The position numbers and the translations under genes are program-made. Below, one piece after another: positions 8,979-18,774 of a stretch of DNA of 64,000 nt (the stretch's first letter is position 1; the number at the start of each line of letters is the position of its first letter). This DNA comes from Methylobacter tundripaludum SV96. GTDB lineage: Bacteria; Pseudomonadota; Gammaproteobacteria; Methylococcales; Methylomonadaceae. The stretch lies in contig NZ_JH109152.1 of NCBI RefSeq assembly GCF_000190755.2, positions 2,799,576 to 2,863,575 on the forward strand, read 5' to 3'. The notes below the pieces were generated by a model that was not told the DNA's origin, searched no databases, and saw nothing but the letters and a program-made list of their open reading frames with translations.

Positions 8979-10220
8979 ATGTTAAGAATATTTCACACCG
9001 CAGACTGGCATCTTGGGCATCATCTGCATGGCGTATCAAGGCAACTGGAACATCAGCAGTTTCTGGACTGGTTGTTGGATGAATTGCAAACCAAACAGGC
9101 CGATGCGTTGATTGTTGCCGGTGATATTTTCGATTCGGCAAATCCATCCTCCGCCGCGCAATCTCAGCTTTATGACTTTCTGGTCAAAGCCAGAACCCGG
9201 CTGCCGAATTTGAATATTATTTTAATCGGCGGCAACCACGATTCTGCGTCACGGCTGGATGCTCCATCGCCGATACTCAATGCGCTGGGCGTTACCGTGG
9301 TCGGCGGCTTGTCGCGCGACGCTCAGGGCAATATCGATTGGGATCGCTTATTGGTGCCGCTGACCAATGCGGCGGGCGAGGTTAAAGCCTGGTGCGGCGC
9401 CATGCCGTTTTTACGCAATGCCGATTTACCCGGAAGCGAGCAAGACACCGATCCGTTAATCTCCGGTATGAAAACGTTGTATGCCGAGTTGTTTGCGCAG
9501 CTGCAACAAAAGGCGAGTAATGCCGAAAGCCTGATCCTGACCGGGCATTGTTATATGGTCAACGGCGCAGTGTCCGAATTAAGCGAGCGCAAAATACTGG
9601 GCGGCAACCAGCATGCACTACCCGTCGAATTATTTCCCGACGATATTGCTTACGTGGCATTAGGCCATTTACATCTGGCGCAAAAAGTCGGTTCGAATGA
9701 GCGCATTCGCTACAGCGGTTCGCCGATTCCGCTGTCGTTTGATGAAACCGATTATTCGCATCAGGTTGTTCAGGTCGATGTGAAGGCCGGTCAGCCGGTT
9801 GAAATCGTCGCCGTTAAAATCCCCCGCAGTGTCCAATTATTAAGGATTCCCAACGGCAAAGATTTTGCCGTGTTGTCGGATGTGATCGGGCAGTTGGAAA
9901 AACTGACTCTCGACGATCTGCCGATAGCACAAAGACCTCTGCTTGAATTGCGTATCAGGCTGGAAAAGCCGGAGCCCGGATTGCGGCAGCAGATTGAAGA
10001 AGTGATCGCCAAACTGCCGGTGCGCTTATTGAAAATATCCACCGCTTACAGCGGCAGCGAAAAAAGTCTGGCCGATTTAAAAATCGAAGAACGCCTGGAG
10101 GAATTGCAACCGCTGGATGTTTTCCAGCGCTGCTATCAAAACAAATATGACAAGGACGCGCCCGAAGCCATGAATGCGCTATTTAACGAATTGGTTGAAA
10201 GCCTGCAAGGAACAGAATAA
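8979..10220 (+). CDS. sbcD: Exonuclease SbcCD, nuclease subunit SbcD
   Basis: Mn-dependent nuclease partner of SbcC (bacterial Mre11). It cuts hairpins and DNA ends with bound protein. The calcineurin-like phosphoesterase motifs appear in order: TADWHLGH, GDIFDSANP, GGNHDSASR, TGHCY and GHLHLAQ. A C-terminal capping domain follows. The 413-aa length is typical. ATG 8979 starts with LRIFHTADWH, the usual N-terminus. The stop TAA shares its last base with the ATG of sbcC, so the two are translationally coupled. Confidence 0.97.
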   Translation: MLRIFHTADWHLGHHLHGVSRQLEHQQFLDWLLDELQTKQADALIVAGDIFDSANPSSAAQSQLYDFLVKARTRLPNLNIILIGGNHDSASRLDAPSPILNALGVTVVGGLSRDAQGNIDWDRLLVPLTNAAGEVKAWCGAMPFLRNADLPGSEQDTDPLISGMKTLYAELFAQLQQKASNAESLILTGHCYMVNGAVSELSERKILGGNQHALPVELFPDDIAYVALGHLHLAQKVGSNERIRYSGSPIPLSFDETDYSHQVVQVDVKAGQPVEIVAVKIPRSVQLLRIPNGKDFAVLSDVIGQLEKLTLDDLPIAQRPLLELRIRLEKPEPGLRQQIEEVIAKLPVRLLKISTAYSGSEKSLADLKIEERLEELQPLDVFQRCYQNKYDKDAPEAMNALFNELVESLQGTE

Positions 10221-13200
10221 TGCGCATTCTAGCGATACGCGGAAAAAACCTGGCAAGCTTGGCCGAACCGTTTGAGATTTTGCTGAATTCGGGGCCACTG
10301 GAGCAAGCCGGATTATTCGCTATTACCGGACAAACCGGCGCCGGTAAAAGCACGATCCTGGACGCCTTGTGTTTGGCGCTTTATGACAAAATCCCGCGCC
10401 TGCCGGACGGTCACGGTTTTGCGGTAGGCCATAAAGACGAGGATGAAAACCTGCGCGTGGTCAGTACTGACGTGCGCTCGATATTACGCCGGGGCACCAG
10501 CAACGCTTACGCCGAAGTGGATTTTATCGGCAAGGACAAGCACCACTACCGCGCGCGCTGGGAAGTCAGCAAAGCTAGAGGCAAAGCGGACGGGCGCTTG
10601 CAGGCGCAAGAAATCACGTTAAGTAAAATTGACGACGGCCAGCGCATCGGTCAGGGCAAGAAAAACACGCTGGAGAAGATCTGCGAACTGATCGATCTTA
10701 ATTTCGACCAGTTCCGTCGTTCGGTGTTATTGGCTCAGGGCGATTTTGCCGCGTTTTTAAAAGCCAAAAAAGACGAGCGTTCCAGTTTGCTGGAGCGCAT
10801 CACCGGCACCGAACTTTATTCCGAACTGTCCATCGCCGCATTCGATCGGGCCAGGCAGGAAAAAGACGCGCTAAACCTGATTACAAGCCGAATGCAGGAT
10901 CAAATCCCGCTGGATGAAGAAGCCCGGCAACTGCTGGAACAGCAACGGGATCAATTCACCAGCCAGTTGGCCGATCTGGATCAACAAATCGCAAGCAACC
11001 AAAAAATCATCGATTGGTATGCCGAACTGAAAAAACTGCAAGAAGCCGAGCGAGTTGCCCGTGACAATTTTGCAGGTAGTCAACAGGCATGGGATGCGGC
11101 AGAAGTCGAGCGGCAACTCATGCAAAAAGTCGAAGCCGCGCAGCCTTTAAGGCCTCTGTTAGCTCAGTACCAAACGGCAAATGCCGAGCACCTTGATGCC
11201 CAACAAAAACTCAAAGACAGCGTCGATCAGCAAGTCGCCGCTGATATAAAACTGCAAACGGCAAAGAAACAGCTTAGCACTCTGGCAGGTGCATTAGCCG
11301 AAGCCGAACAGCAACAACAGCAGGCGCAACCGGTATTAATTAAAGTGCGGGCCTTGGATACCCGTATCGATGTTATCCGGAAAGCTGTCGGCACGTTGTC
11401 CGTAGAAGAAAATCAATTGCTTCAAGCGTTGGACGGTGCCGAAAAAGAATATCAAACCTTATTGAGGAGGCAGGCCGAACAAACTGCCGCACTGCAACAG
11501 CTTAATCTCTGGCTGGAACAAAATCAGGCAATTAAGCCTGTTGCTGCCGAATGGAGCCGATGGGATGCCGAGCTGGAACGCTATCAAACCTTGAACGCCC
11601 GGAAAACAGATGACGCACTTAAAGCGGAGCAGTTAAGGCTGGCGGTGGCCAAGGATGAGCGCAGTCTGGCAGAGCTAAAGCTTGCGATTGAGGATAGTCA
11701 CAAAAAACTGGAACTGCATCAACAGGCGCTGGCGCAACTGAAAACACAGGACAGTAAGCAATCTCTCGAAGACCTGCATCAAATAAAAGATGAACTTGAA
11801 ATCAAGCGCGGACAGGTCGCCCAAGCACTGAGTCTGGCGAATAATGCACAGGAGCTGCAACAGGCTATCAAGCAGGATGCGACCAAACTGGAAGCTACCG
11901 AGCAGACGATTAATGAAGGCGCGTTACAACTGCAAACATTAAACCAGCAACAGATGACTAATAGTGTTGCTCTGAGCGAGGCAAAAAAAGCCTTGGATCT
12001 GATACAGGCGACAACGCATAAAAACGCCGAACAGTTCCGTTCCTTGTTGCAGAAGGATCAGCCCTGTCCGGTTTGCGGAGCGCTTGAGCATCCCTGGAAA
12101 GATCAGGTCTGCATAGGCAATGAACATGCGGTAGCGCAGTCAGCTCGAGTCGGGGAGCTGGAAAATCTGAATGAAACACTGATTAAAGCTATCGTCGAAT
12201 TGACCAAAAGCATCAGCCAAGGGCAAGAGCAAAAAACAGCGCTGGCCGAAAAGCTGGCCGAGGCGCAGACCAAGCTGGCTCAATGCGGCAATGATTGGGC
12301 CGTATTAGCTATGCACAATAAGGTCGCATCGGTTCCCGACCGATTGCGACACTTCCACCATCCTTGGCAGTCGCCTGATTTTTCCATCACCGATATTCAG
12401 CTTTTGCCTGCACTTAAAATTCAAAACGAGCAAATCAATTCTGCGTTGGAGCTAACCAAGCAACAGGAAAAAGCGGCTCTCGAATTACAAAGACAGCTTA
12501 AAGCGGCACAGGATTTATTCGATGCGAATCAGCGGAATAAGGAAAAACTGTCTGCAGAATACGCCACGATGGATAAGCAGTACGCCAAAAATAAAGCCGA
12601 CCTAGAATATGTCACAGCCGGAATTCAGGAGCAGGAACAACAACTGCAAGCGATTGTCGATTTGTTGGCGACACCGTTCCGGCAGTTGGAAAACTGGCCA
12701 TCTCGTTTGCAGGATTCCACCGCAGCATTCAGGCAAGATTGCGCCGTAAAAGCGCAGCAATTCCAGGGTACCGAACAGCAGATTGAAACCGCTGCCAAAG
12801 CCTTGGAAAAAATCAACCATGATGAAAAGCTCGCCGAGCAGGCACTGAAACAATGTCAGCAACAACACCGGCTTAAACAGGCAGAGTTGAAGACACAAAC
12901 CGAAGAACAGCAAAAACTGTCAGTCGAACGCGACGCGGTGTTGCCAAGGGTTACCGCCGACAGTTATGAGCAAACCGTTAACCAAAACGTACAGACTGCA
13001 AGAACTGCTCACCAGCAGGCCGGTCATACCGTCAGTCAGGCGGAAACGGCGCTGGCGACCCATAAACAGAATCAGCAGCATTGGCAAACCGAGACCGGCA
13101 GACGCTACGACAACCTGGAAAAAGCCCTAAGCGCGCTGAACCAGTCGCTGGAAAAGCAAGCTATCGATCTTGAGCAGTTAAGCCGGTTGCTGGAAAAAGA

Positions 13201-14002
13201 CGAGCACTGGCTGGCCATATGGAAAACCCAAATGGCGACTCTGGAGCGAGGCCTGCAAGAGTCTGCGGCCTTGTTAAAAGTTAAAGCCGACGATTGTTTG
13301 AAACAACAAAGCCATCCTGTCGAAATACCCGAAGAAGACGCCCATAAACTGTCGGCCGAATTACAGCAGCAAAGACAGGCCACCCATACCCAAAAAGAAG
13401 AGCAGGTCATACTGCTGCGGGAAGACGATAAAAAAATTGCAGCCGGGCGTGCCTTGAAAGCAGAGCTGGACAGCCAACAAGACCGTTGGGTGCAATGGGA
13501 AAGCCTTAATGACACCATCGGTTCGAGAAACGGCGCAAAGTTTCGTACTTTCGCCCAAAGCCTGACTTTGGAAGCATTGCTGGCGCACAGCAATCAGCAT
13601 CTTGAAGACTTCGCCAAACGCTATGCCCTGCAGCGCGTACCGGGCAGCGATCTGGAGCTGCAAATTATAGACCGCGACATGGCCGACGACGTGCGCAGCG
13701 TACACAGCCTGTCCGGCGGCGAAAGCTTTCTGGTGTCGCTGGCGTTGGCCTTGGGTTTGGCGTCCTTGTCATCCAACAAAACCCAGGTTGAATCGCTGTT
13801 TATCGACGAAGGCTTCGGCAGCCTGGACCCGGAAACGCTGGACATAGCCATCGCCAGCCTGGACACCCTGCAAGCCTTGGGCAGAAAAGTCGGCGTTATC
13901 TCGCATGTGCCTATTTTGGTTGAACGGATTGGTGCCAAGGTGGTAGTTGAAAAGCAGGGCGGGGGGCGGAGTAGTGTTGTTATTGTTGGTGGTGGGTATT
14001 AA
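10220..14002 (+). CDS. sbcC: Exonuclease SbcCD, SMC-like ATPase subunit SbcC
   Basis: Rad50-type ATPase that gates SbcD. The 1260-aa protein has an N-terminal ATPase lobe with Walker A (GQTGAGKSTILDALCLALYD), then two long Gln/Glu/Lys-rich coiled coils. They meet at a zinc hook CPVCG near residue 615, close to the middle as expected. The C-terminal lobe has the ABC signature (LSGGESFLVSLALALGLASL), Walker B (LFIDEGFGSLDPETLD) and the H-loop (VGVISHV). Cell role is repair of replication-blocking palindromes, which is notable here because the window is rich in perfect inverted repeats. Confidence 0.98.
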   Translation: MRILAIRGKNLASLAEPFEILLNSGPLEQAGLFAITGQTGAGKSTILDALCLALYDKIPRLPDGHGFAVGHKDEDENLRVVSTDVRSILRRGTSNAYAEVDFIGKDKHHYRARWEVSKARGKADGRLQAQEITLSKIDDGQRIGQGKKNTLEKICELIDLNFDQFRRSVLLAQGDFAAFLKAKKDERSSLLERITGTELYSELSIAAFDRARQEKDALNLITSRMQDQIPLDEEARQLLEQQRDQFTSQLADLDQQIASNQKIIDWYAELKKLQEAERVARDNFAGSQQAWDAAEVERQLMQKVEAAQPLRPLLAQYQTANAEHLDAQQKLKDSVDQQVAADIKLQTAKKQLSTLAGALAEAEQQQQQAQPVLIKVRALDTRIDVIRKAVGTLSVEENQLLQALDGAEKEYQTLLRRQAEQTAALQQLNLWLEQNQAIKPVAAEWSRWDAELERYQTLNARKTDDALKAEQLRLAVAKDERSLAELKLAIEDSHKKLELHQQALAQLKTQDSKQSLEDLHQIKDELEIKRGQVAQALSLANNAQELQQAIKQDATKLEATEQTINEGALQLQTLNQQQMTNSVALSEAKKALDLIQATTHKNAEQFRSLLQKDQPCPVCGALEHPWKDQVCIGNEHAVAQSARVGELENLNETLIKAIVELTKSISQGQEQKTALAEKLAEAQTKLAQCGNDWAVLAMHNKVASVPDRLRHFHHPWQSPDFSITDIQLLPALKIQNEQINSALELTKQQEKAALELQRQLKAAQDLFDANQRNKEKLSAEYATMDKQYAKNKADLEYVTAGIQEQEQQLQAIVDLLATPFRQLENWPSRLQDSTAAFRQDCAVKAQQFQGTEQQIETAAKALEKINHDEKLAEQALKQCQQQHRLKQAELKTQTEEQQKLSVERDAVLPRVTADSYEQTVNQNVQTARTAHQQAGHTVSQAETALATHKQNQQHWQTETGRRYDNLEKALSALNQSLEKQAIDLEQLSRLLEKDEHWLAIWKTQMATLERGLQESAALLKVKADDCLKQQSHPVEIPEEDAHKLSAELQQQRQATHTQKEEQVILLREDDKKIAAGRALKAELDSQQDRWVQWESLNDTIGSRNGAKFRTFAQSLTLEALLAHSNQHLEDFAKRYALQRVPGSDLELQIIDRDMADDVRSVHSLSGGESFLVSLALALGLASLSSNKTQVESLFIDEGFGSLDPETLDIAIASLDTLQALGRKVGVISHVPILVERIGAKVVVEKQGGGRSSVVIVGGGY

Positions 14003-14104
14003 ATCGATTCGGGATATGTCGGCACGCAGTCTCTGGCTAAACGGACAATTTAATGTAAAGATTGTTTTATTCACTCATTGCCTGAAGACTTTCCTGATCA
14101 ACCA

Positions 14105-14914
14105 ATGCCCGATATTTCCCAACATGGTCACAGCACCAACTTAATCGGTTTGGCGACGGCTTGCATGGCCAGCCATGCCTTTAACGAAAATCCCAAACCC
14201 TTGCATATTGCAGGCACCCGCGAATCGGCTTCAGGCTTGTTTGAGCAATTGCTCAGGCAGCCGACACGCGATGACTGCGGCCGGATATTTCAAGACTATA
14301 TGTGTATTGTTTTCGGCTTTGAAACGGAACAACGATTATGCAACGATCATTCGGGAAGGAGACGTTACCGTAACAGTTACCTCAGGTTAATCCAGGATTG
14401 GGGGCTGGATTCGAACAATGCCCAGGGCGCGGTTTTTAAAGGCTGGGTCGAAAGCCGCTTCGGGCTGTTTCCTACTTATCATAAACAGCAGATAGCCAGT
14501 TTCATCAGCAAGGACTGGATCATGTATATCGAAGAAAAGATGAACAGTCGTTATCACAACAACTGCATTTACATGCAGCTGGATCTTCTTTACGAATATT
14601 GCCAGTGGGTTATCGAACGTTTTCAGTTTCCGGCGGCGACGCATAAAACCCTTTATCGCGGCGTCAATTCACTGGACGATGATTGGCTGGTTCTGGATGA
14701 GGATAAAACCCATAAAATCGTGCGATTCAATAATATTGTTTCCTTTACCGACCGCCGTAGCATTGCCAGCGAATTCGGTGCGTATATTCTGGAAGTTGAA
14801 GTGCCGATGGTTAAACTGATTTTTTTTAATGAACTGTTGCCGCATCATGCCTTGCACGGCGAAGCAGAATACTTGGTGATTGGCGGCGATTATCGGGTCA
14901 AAGTGCAGCGTTAA
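14105..14914 (+). CDS. draT: NAD+--dinitrogen-reductase ADP-D-ribosyltransferase
   Basis: Switches nitrogenase off by ADP-ribosylating an Arg of NifH when ammonium appears or energy falls. The 269-aa sequence shows the DraT hallmarks GHSTNLIG near the start, LHIAGTRES and GVFEQLL-like LFEQLLRQP, then YRGVNSLDD. VSFTDRRSIASEFG and GEAEYLVIGG at the C-terminus suggest the R-S-ExE layout of arginine-type ADP-ribosyltransferases. Start is ATG 14105 or TTG 14078, and neither has a strong ribosome site. draG follows after 11 nt, so they form an operon. This is the best evidence that the organism fixes nitrogen. Confidence 0.93.
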   Translation: MPDISQHGHSTNLIGLATACMASHAFNENPKPLHIAGTRESASGLFEQLLRQPTRDDCGRIFQDYMCIVFGFETEQRLCNDHSGRRRYRNSYLRLIQDWGLDSNNAQGAVFKGWVESRFGLFPTYHKQQIASFISKDWIMYIEEKMNSRYHNNCIYMQLDLLYEYCQWVIERFQFPAATHKTLYRGVNSLDDDWLVLDEDKTHKIVRFNNIVSFTDRRSIASEFGAYILEVEVPMVKLIFFNELLPHHALHGEAEYLVIGGDYRVKVQR

Positions 14915-14925
14915 GGGGGAGAAAG

Positions 14926-15810
14926 ATGTCGACAGAGCAACTATTGAACAGGGCGTTGGGAGCCTATTTGGGCTTTGCCTGCGGCGATGCGCTCGGGGCG
15001 ACGGTCGAGTTTATGTCGCCGAAACAAATCCAGAAACGCTACGGCGTGCATCGGGATATTATCGGTGGCGGTTGGCTGGGCCTGGAAGTGGGCCAAGTCA
15101 CCGACGACACGCAAATGTCGCTTGCACTAGGACAGGCCATTATCGATCACCAGGGCTGGAACATTCAGGCCGTCGCCGATAATTTTGTCGTCTGGCTGGA
15201 AAGCGGTCCGCCGGATATAGGCGATACCTGCCGGCGCGGCATCATGCGCTATCGGGATAGCGGCGAACTATACGGTTTGCCTCGCGATGGCGATGCGGGA
15301 AACGGCGCATGCATGCGCAACCTGCCGGTTGTGCTGGCGACCTTAAACCGGCCGGACTGTTTCAGCGAATGGAGTTTGCAACAAAGTCATATTACCCATA
15401 ACCACCCGTTGTCCAATGCGGCCACCTTAACGCTGGGACGGATCGTCAACCATTTGATTAACGGGCTGGATACGGACGCTTGCAAACAGGAAGCCGAACG
15501 GTTGATCGGTCAACATGGCGAATTCGCTTACAGCCCTTATCCGGGCAAAGCCTCGGGCTATATTGTCGATACCGTGCAGACGGTTTTGCATTATTTTTTC
15601 AGCACGGACAGTTTTGAAGCCTGCCTGATTGCCACCATTAACCAGGGCGGCGATGCCGATACCACCGGCGCGTTGGTCGGTATGCTGGCAGGCGCAAAAT
15701 ACGGCGTTGGACAGATTCCGGAGCGTTGGTTAAAGCAATTGGATCAGCAGGTGCCCGAGCAAATACGACAACAAACGACTGAACTTATCCGGCTGGCGGA
15801 GTCTTTGTAA
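14926..15810 (+). CDS. draG: ADP-ribosyl-[dinitrogen reductase] hydrolase
   Basis: Removes the ADP-ribose placed on NifH by DraT and so reactivates nitrogenase. The 294-aa protein has the ADP-ribosylglycohydrolase fold with metal-binding motifs: GACGDALGAT-like GFACGDALGATVEF, TDDTQMSLALG near residue 60, NGACMRNLPV near 125, and NQGGDADTTGALVGMLAGA near 240, which carries the dinuclear-metal aspartates. A strong ribosome site (AAGGGGGAGAAAG) precedes ATG 14926. The pair usually answers to PII proteins and AmtB, which are not in the window. Confidence 0.95.
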   Translation: MSTEQLLNRALGAYLGFACGDALGATVEFMSPKQIQKRYGVHRDIIGGGWLGLEVGQVTDDTQMSLALGQAIIDHQGWNIQAVADNFVVWLESGPPDIGDTCRRGIMRYRDSGELYGLPRDGDAGNGACMRNLPVVLATLNRPDCFSEWSLQQSHITHNHPLSNAATLTLGRIVNHLINGLDTDACKQEAERLIGQHGEFAYSPYPGKASGYIVDTVQTVLHYFFSTDSFEACLIATINQGGDADTTGALVGMLAGAKYGVGQIPERWLKQLDQQVPEQIRQQTTELIRLAESL

Positions 15811-15968
15811 AACGCATAAAGAAACGCGGTAAGGCGTAATTTGCAGGGGCTTGTATTACCGGGCATAAAAACCGCGACAAATCACAGCGCTTTGATAGAA
15901 TTACCTTGATTTCAATTGCCCTGATTCTTATCGTCAGCCCACCTACTGCGCTAAGCCATTATTCTGAC

Positions 15969-17300
15969 ATGCAAAAAGAACCAGCCGCCAAATATTACAA
16001 TAGCCATCAAGCTGTGCTTGATCTTTTGCAAAAGCACAAGCTTATCGCAGACTTGGTGCATAAACAGGACATGCCGCATCATGGCTTGGTGGAAGCGCTG
16101 GTTCGCAAAGAGAACATGGCGCAATTGCAGCAGATACTTAATCATTTGCCGCCTTCGGAAATCGCCCATATTCTGGAAGAATTGCCGCCGGAAGATCAAT
16201 TGCTGATCTGGGAACATCTGGATGATGACCATAAGCAACCCATTTTGCTGGAAGCTCCGATTTCCGTGCTGCAAATTCTGGGCAAACAAGACTACAAGAC
16301 TGAAAAATCCAGAGTCAAAGCGTTTAATTTGCACGAAGGCCGCCTGCACGAGATTTCGATTAATACGCCCCAGGATTTGCTTGAGGCCAAGCCTATCTGG
16401 ATAGATCTGGTTGCGCCGACGTTTGAGGATCGAATATGGGTTGGCGATATTTTCGGCATAGAGATTCCTGACCCGGATAAATTGAGCGACCTGGAATCAA
16501 GCGCCCGGTTTTATGTGGAAGAAAACGGTGAAATTCACTTGCATTCGGATTTCCTGCTGGACAAGGATGACGTGTCACGCAACGTCGCCGTCGCTTTTAT
16601 CCTGTATCGGGATATTTTGTTCTCGATTCGTAAAGAAGAGTTGCCGATCTTCCGGCTTCAGCGTTTACGCGCGCTTAGCCAACCCAATTATGTTTCCGAC
16701 TCAAGGGACATGTTGCTGGATCTTTACGCCGCCAATGCCGAGTATTCGGCTGACGCACTGGAGGAGGTTTATCTTGCTTTGGAAGTGGTTGGCAATCAGG
16801 TGCTTAGTAAGCAGATTAGCGATGAGGACGCCGCTAAGATATTGATTAATATTGCCAATGAAGAGGATCTGAATGGCCGGATCCGCAGGAACGTGATGGA
16901 TACGCGTCGCGCGGTTTCGTTTCTGATGCGCAGCAAGATTCTTGCAAAAAACCAACTGGAGGATTCCCAACAGATCCTGCGCGATATTGAATCGCTGGAC
17001 GGCCACACGGCATTTCTTTTCGACAAGATCAACTTTCTGATGGATGCTTCCGTGGGTTTCATCAATATCAACCAGAATAAGGTCGTCAAGCGATTGACCG
17101 TCGTTAGCGTTGTGTTTATGCCGCTCAATGTATTGGCCGGTATTGGCGGTATGTCCGAATTCTCAATGATGACGCAAGGAATTGCCTGGCCCGTCTCTTA
17201 CAGTATTTTTACCATTGGATTGGTGGTTGTCGGCTGGCTTACTTTTGCCATTTTACGGTTTCTTGAAAAGCGCGAGCACGGCAAATCAGGCAAACGCTAA
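15969..17300 (+). CDS. CorA-family divalent cation transporter with MgtE_N-like N-terminus
   Basis: Inner-membrane Mg2+/Co2+-type channel protein, 443 aa from ATG 15969 (a TTG at 15906 would add a poor leader). Residues about 20-85 resemble the MgtE N-terminal helical repeat (LPPSEIAHILEELPPEDQLLIWEHL). The central alpha/beta cytoplasmic domain and a long helix follow. Two membrane helices lie near the C-terminus (VVFMPLNVLAGIGGM and a second from about residue 400) with a basic tail. The signature that is GMN in classical CorA reads GMS here (GIGGMSEF). The transported ion is uncertain. It stands between draG and an envelope gene cluster, all on the plus strand. Confidence 0.85.
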   Translation: MQKEPAAKYYNSHQAVLDLLQKHKLIADLVHKQDMPHHGLVEALVRKENMAQLQQILNHLPPSEIAHILEELPPEDQLLIWEHLDDDHKQPILLEAPISVLQILGKQDYKTEKSRVKAFNLHEGRLHEISINTPQDLLEAKPIWIDLVAPTFEDRIWVGDIFGIEIPDPDKLSDLESSARFYVEENGEIHLHSDFLLDKDDVSRNVAVAFILYRDILFSIRKEELPIFRLQRLRALSQPNYVSDSRDMLLDLYAANAEYSADALEEVYLALEVVGNQVLSKQISDEDAAKILINIANEEDLNGRIRRNVMDTRRAVSFLMRSKILAKNQLEDSQQILRDIESLDGHTAFLFDKINFLMDASVGFININQNKVVKRLTVVSVVFMPLNVLAGIGGMSEFSMMTQGIAWPVSYSIFTIGLVVVGWLTFAILRFLEKREHGKSGKR

Positions 17301-17378
17301 TGCGGTAAAAGGAGAAAGGGTGATGCTTTGCCCTAACGGAAATCGGGAATCATCAATTCGCTTAGTTTCGGCCTCGGG

Positions 17379-17384
17379 TATAAT
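17379..17384 (+). promoter_or_regulatory. Candidate -10 element (TATAAT) for the TSUP operon
   Basis: A perfect TATAAT lies 36 nt before the ATG at 17421. No good -35 is seen at 16-18 nt spacing, so an activator might be needed or the match may be chance. Confidence 0.4.
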
Positions 17385-17420
17385 GACGGGCTGGAATAAC
17401 ATCAATCTAAGAGGAACATA

Positions 17421-18143
17421 ATGCCGGTCGATATTTTACTTACAGTTGTTGCAACATCCGTTATTCAGTCTATTTTTGGGGTAGGCGTGTTGTTATTTGG
17501 CACGCCCCTGTTGCTTTTGCTCGGTTATGATTTTGTCGATGCACTGGGTGTGTTGCTGCCGGTTTCCATTGCCATAAGCGCTTTACAATTTCTAAGGCAT
17601 TATGAAGATGTTGATACCGGGTTTTATAAAAATGTACTGATTTACAGCATTCCATTGGTGGTGCTGTTTTTAGTGGTGGTCACTACGGTCAAAATCAATA
17701 TCAGCCTGGTCATTGGCCCGTTACTGATTTTTGTCGCGTTAAAAAACTTTTCAACGGTTATTGATAGGGCACTACAATCCGTCGTCAAGTATGAAAGAAT
17801 TTACCTGATGGCAATGGGCCTGGTTCATGGGATGAGCAACTTGGGCGGTTCGATGTTGACCGTGATAATTTACAGCAAGCACTATCCCAAAAACAAAACA
17901 CGAGTGACCGCTGCGGCCAGCTATGCGACGGTTGCCTTATGTCAGTTGGCAACGTTGTTGTTTATCGGCAGTGAGTTTACGGTGTCATTTGCAGACAAGA
18001 TCAGCTTTATTCAGGTTGCTGTGGTGATGTTTTTATTGACTGAAGAAATGCTTTATAACGGGATCGATAATGAAAAATACAGCAAGATTTTTGCAATGTT
18101 TTTGTTTGCGTCCGGCATCCTGTTAATAGCGAAATCCTTATAA
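17421..18143 (+). CDS. TSUP (TauE/SafE-type) membrane permease
   Basis: The 240-aa protein has about seven or eight hydrophobic helices and the half-repeat signature of the sulfite exporter TauE/SafE family: FGVGVLLFGTPLLLLLGYDF near the N-terminus and GMSNLGGSMLTVIIYSKH in the second half. Members move small anions such as sulfite, sulfoacetate or similar compounds, and the substrate here cannot be read from sequence. AGAGGAA precedes ATG 17421. It is followed after 14 nt by the DUF502 gene, so an operon is likely. Confidence 0.85.
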   Translation: MPVDILLTVVATSVIQSIFGVGVLLFGTPLLLLLGYDFVDALGVLLPVSIAISALQFLRHYEDVDTGFYKNVLIYSIPLVVLFLVVVTTVKINISLVIGPLLIFVALKNFSTVIDRALQSVVKYERIYLMAMGLVHGMSNLGGSMLTVIIYSKHYPKNKTRVTAAASYATVALCQLATLLFIGSEFTVSFADKISFIQVAVVMFLLTEEMLYNGIDNEKYSKIFAMFLFASGILLIAKSL

Positions 18144-18157
18144 AACTGGAGAGAAAA

Positions 18158-18748
18158 ATGAAAGAGTTAATTAAAAGGCTGTTGAATTATTTCCTGATCG
18201 GTGTTCTTGCGGTGATTCCCATTGTGGTTATTTTACAAATCATGATTTTTGTAAAAGACCGGGTTTCCGATTTGTTTCAAATGGTTTACGGCTATGCGGA
18301 TAATTATCTCTATACGATTCTGGTTTTCGCGGTCAGTTTTTTTATCCTGGTCTACATCGGTCGAAAATTAGTCCAGGAAGGCCGTTCCTGGGTTATTGGC
18401 GCGTTTGATCATGTTATTGAGCGAATCCCATTGATCAATACGCTTTACCGGGTGCTTAAAAAAGTGATCAATATGTTTTCATCCCATGACCGGACTATCG
18501 CTAAGGAAGTGGTTTATGTCGAGTATCCAAAAGATAACATGTGGATGACCGCTTATGTTACGAACCGGCACGAAGATAAATACGTGTTGTTTATCCCTAC
18601 ATCGCCTAACCCGACTTCCGGTTATACGGTGATTGTCGATAAATCGAAGATAATTAAATCAGCCATGAATATCGAAGAGGCCAGCAGTTTTATCATCAGC
18701 GTTGGCGTTGATTACGGTAAGGTCTCGGAAATGAGTCAATTGCCCTGA
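18158..18748 (+). CDS. DUF502 family membrane protein
   Basis: The 196-aa product has two membrane helices (about residues 12-33 and 52-72) and a soluble C-terminal part with IPLINTLYRVLKKVINMF and VLFIPTSPNPTSGYT, a pattern of the DUF502 family. These proteins are widespread in bacteria and related to a chloroplast protein of unknown role. The start is preceded by GGAGAG. It lies 26 nt before a small lipoprotein gene. No biochemical function is established that I can rely on. Confidence 0.85.
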   Translation: MKELIKRLLNYFLIGVLAVIPIVVILQIMIFVKDRVSDLFQMVYGYADNYLYTILVFAVSFFILVYIGRKLVQEGRSWVIGAFDHVIERIPLINTLYRVLKKVINMFSSHDRTIAKEVVYVEYPKDNMWMTAYVTNRHEDKYVLFIPTSPNPTSGYTVIVDKSKIIKSAMNIEEASSFIISVGVDYGKVSEMSQLP

Positions 18749-18774
18749 ATTTGAACCGCAGAATGGAAATATAG

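Noticed and set aside
10220-14002. sbcC considered as an RM- or Wadjet-type defence ATPase
   Set aside because: Position with sbcD, the zinc hook CPVC and the length are those of standard SbcC repair protein.
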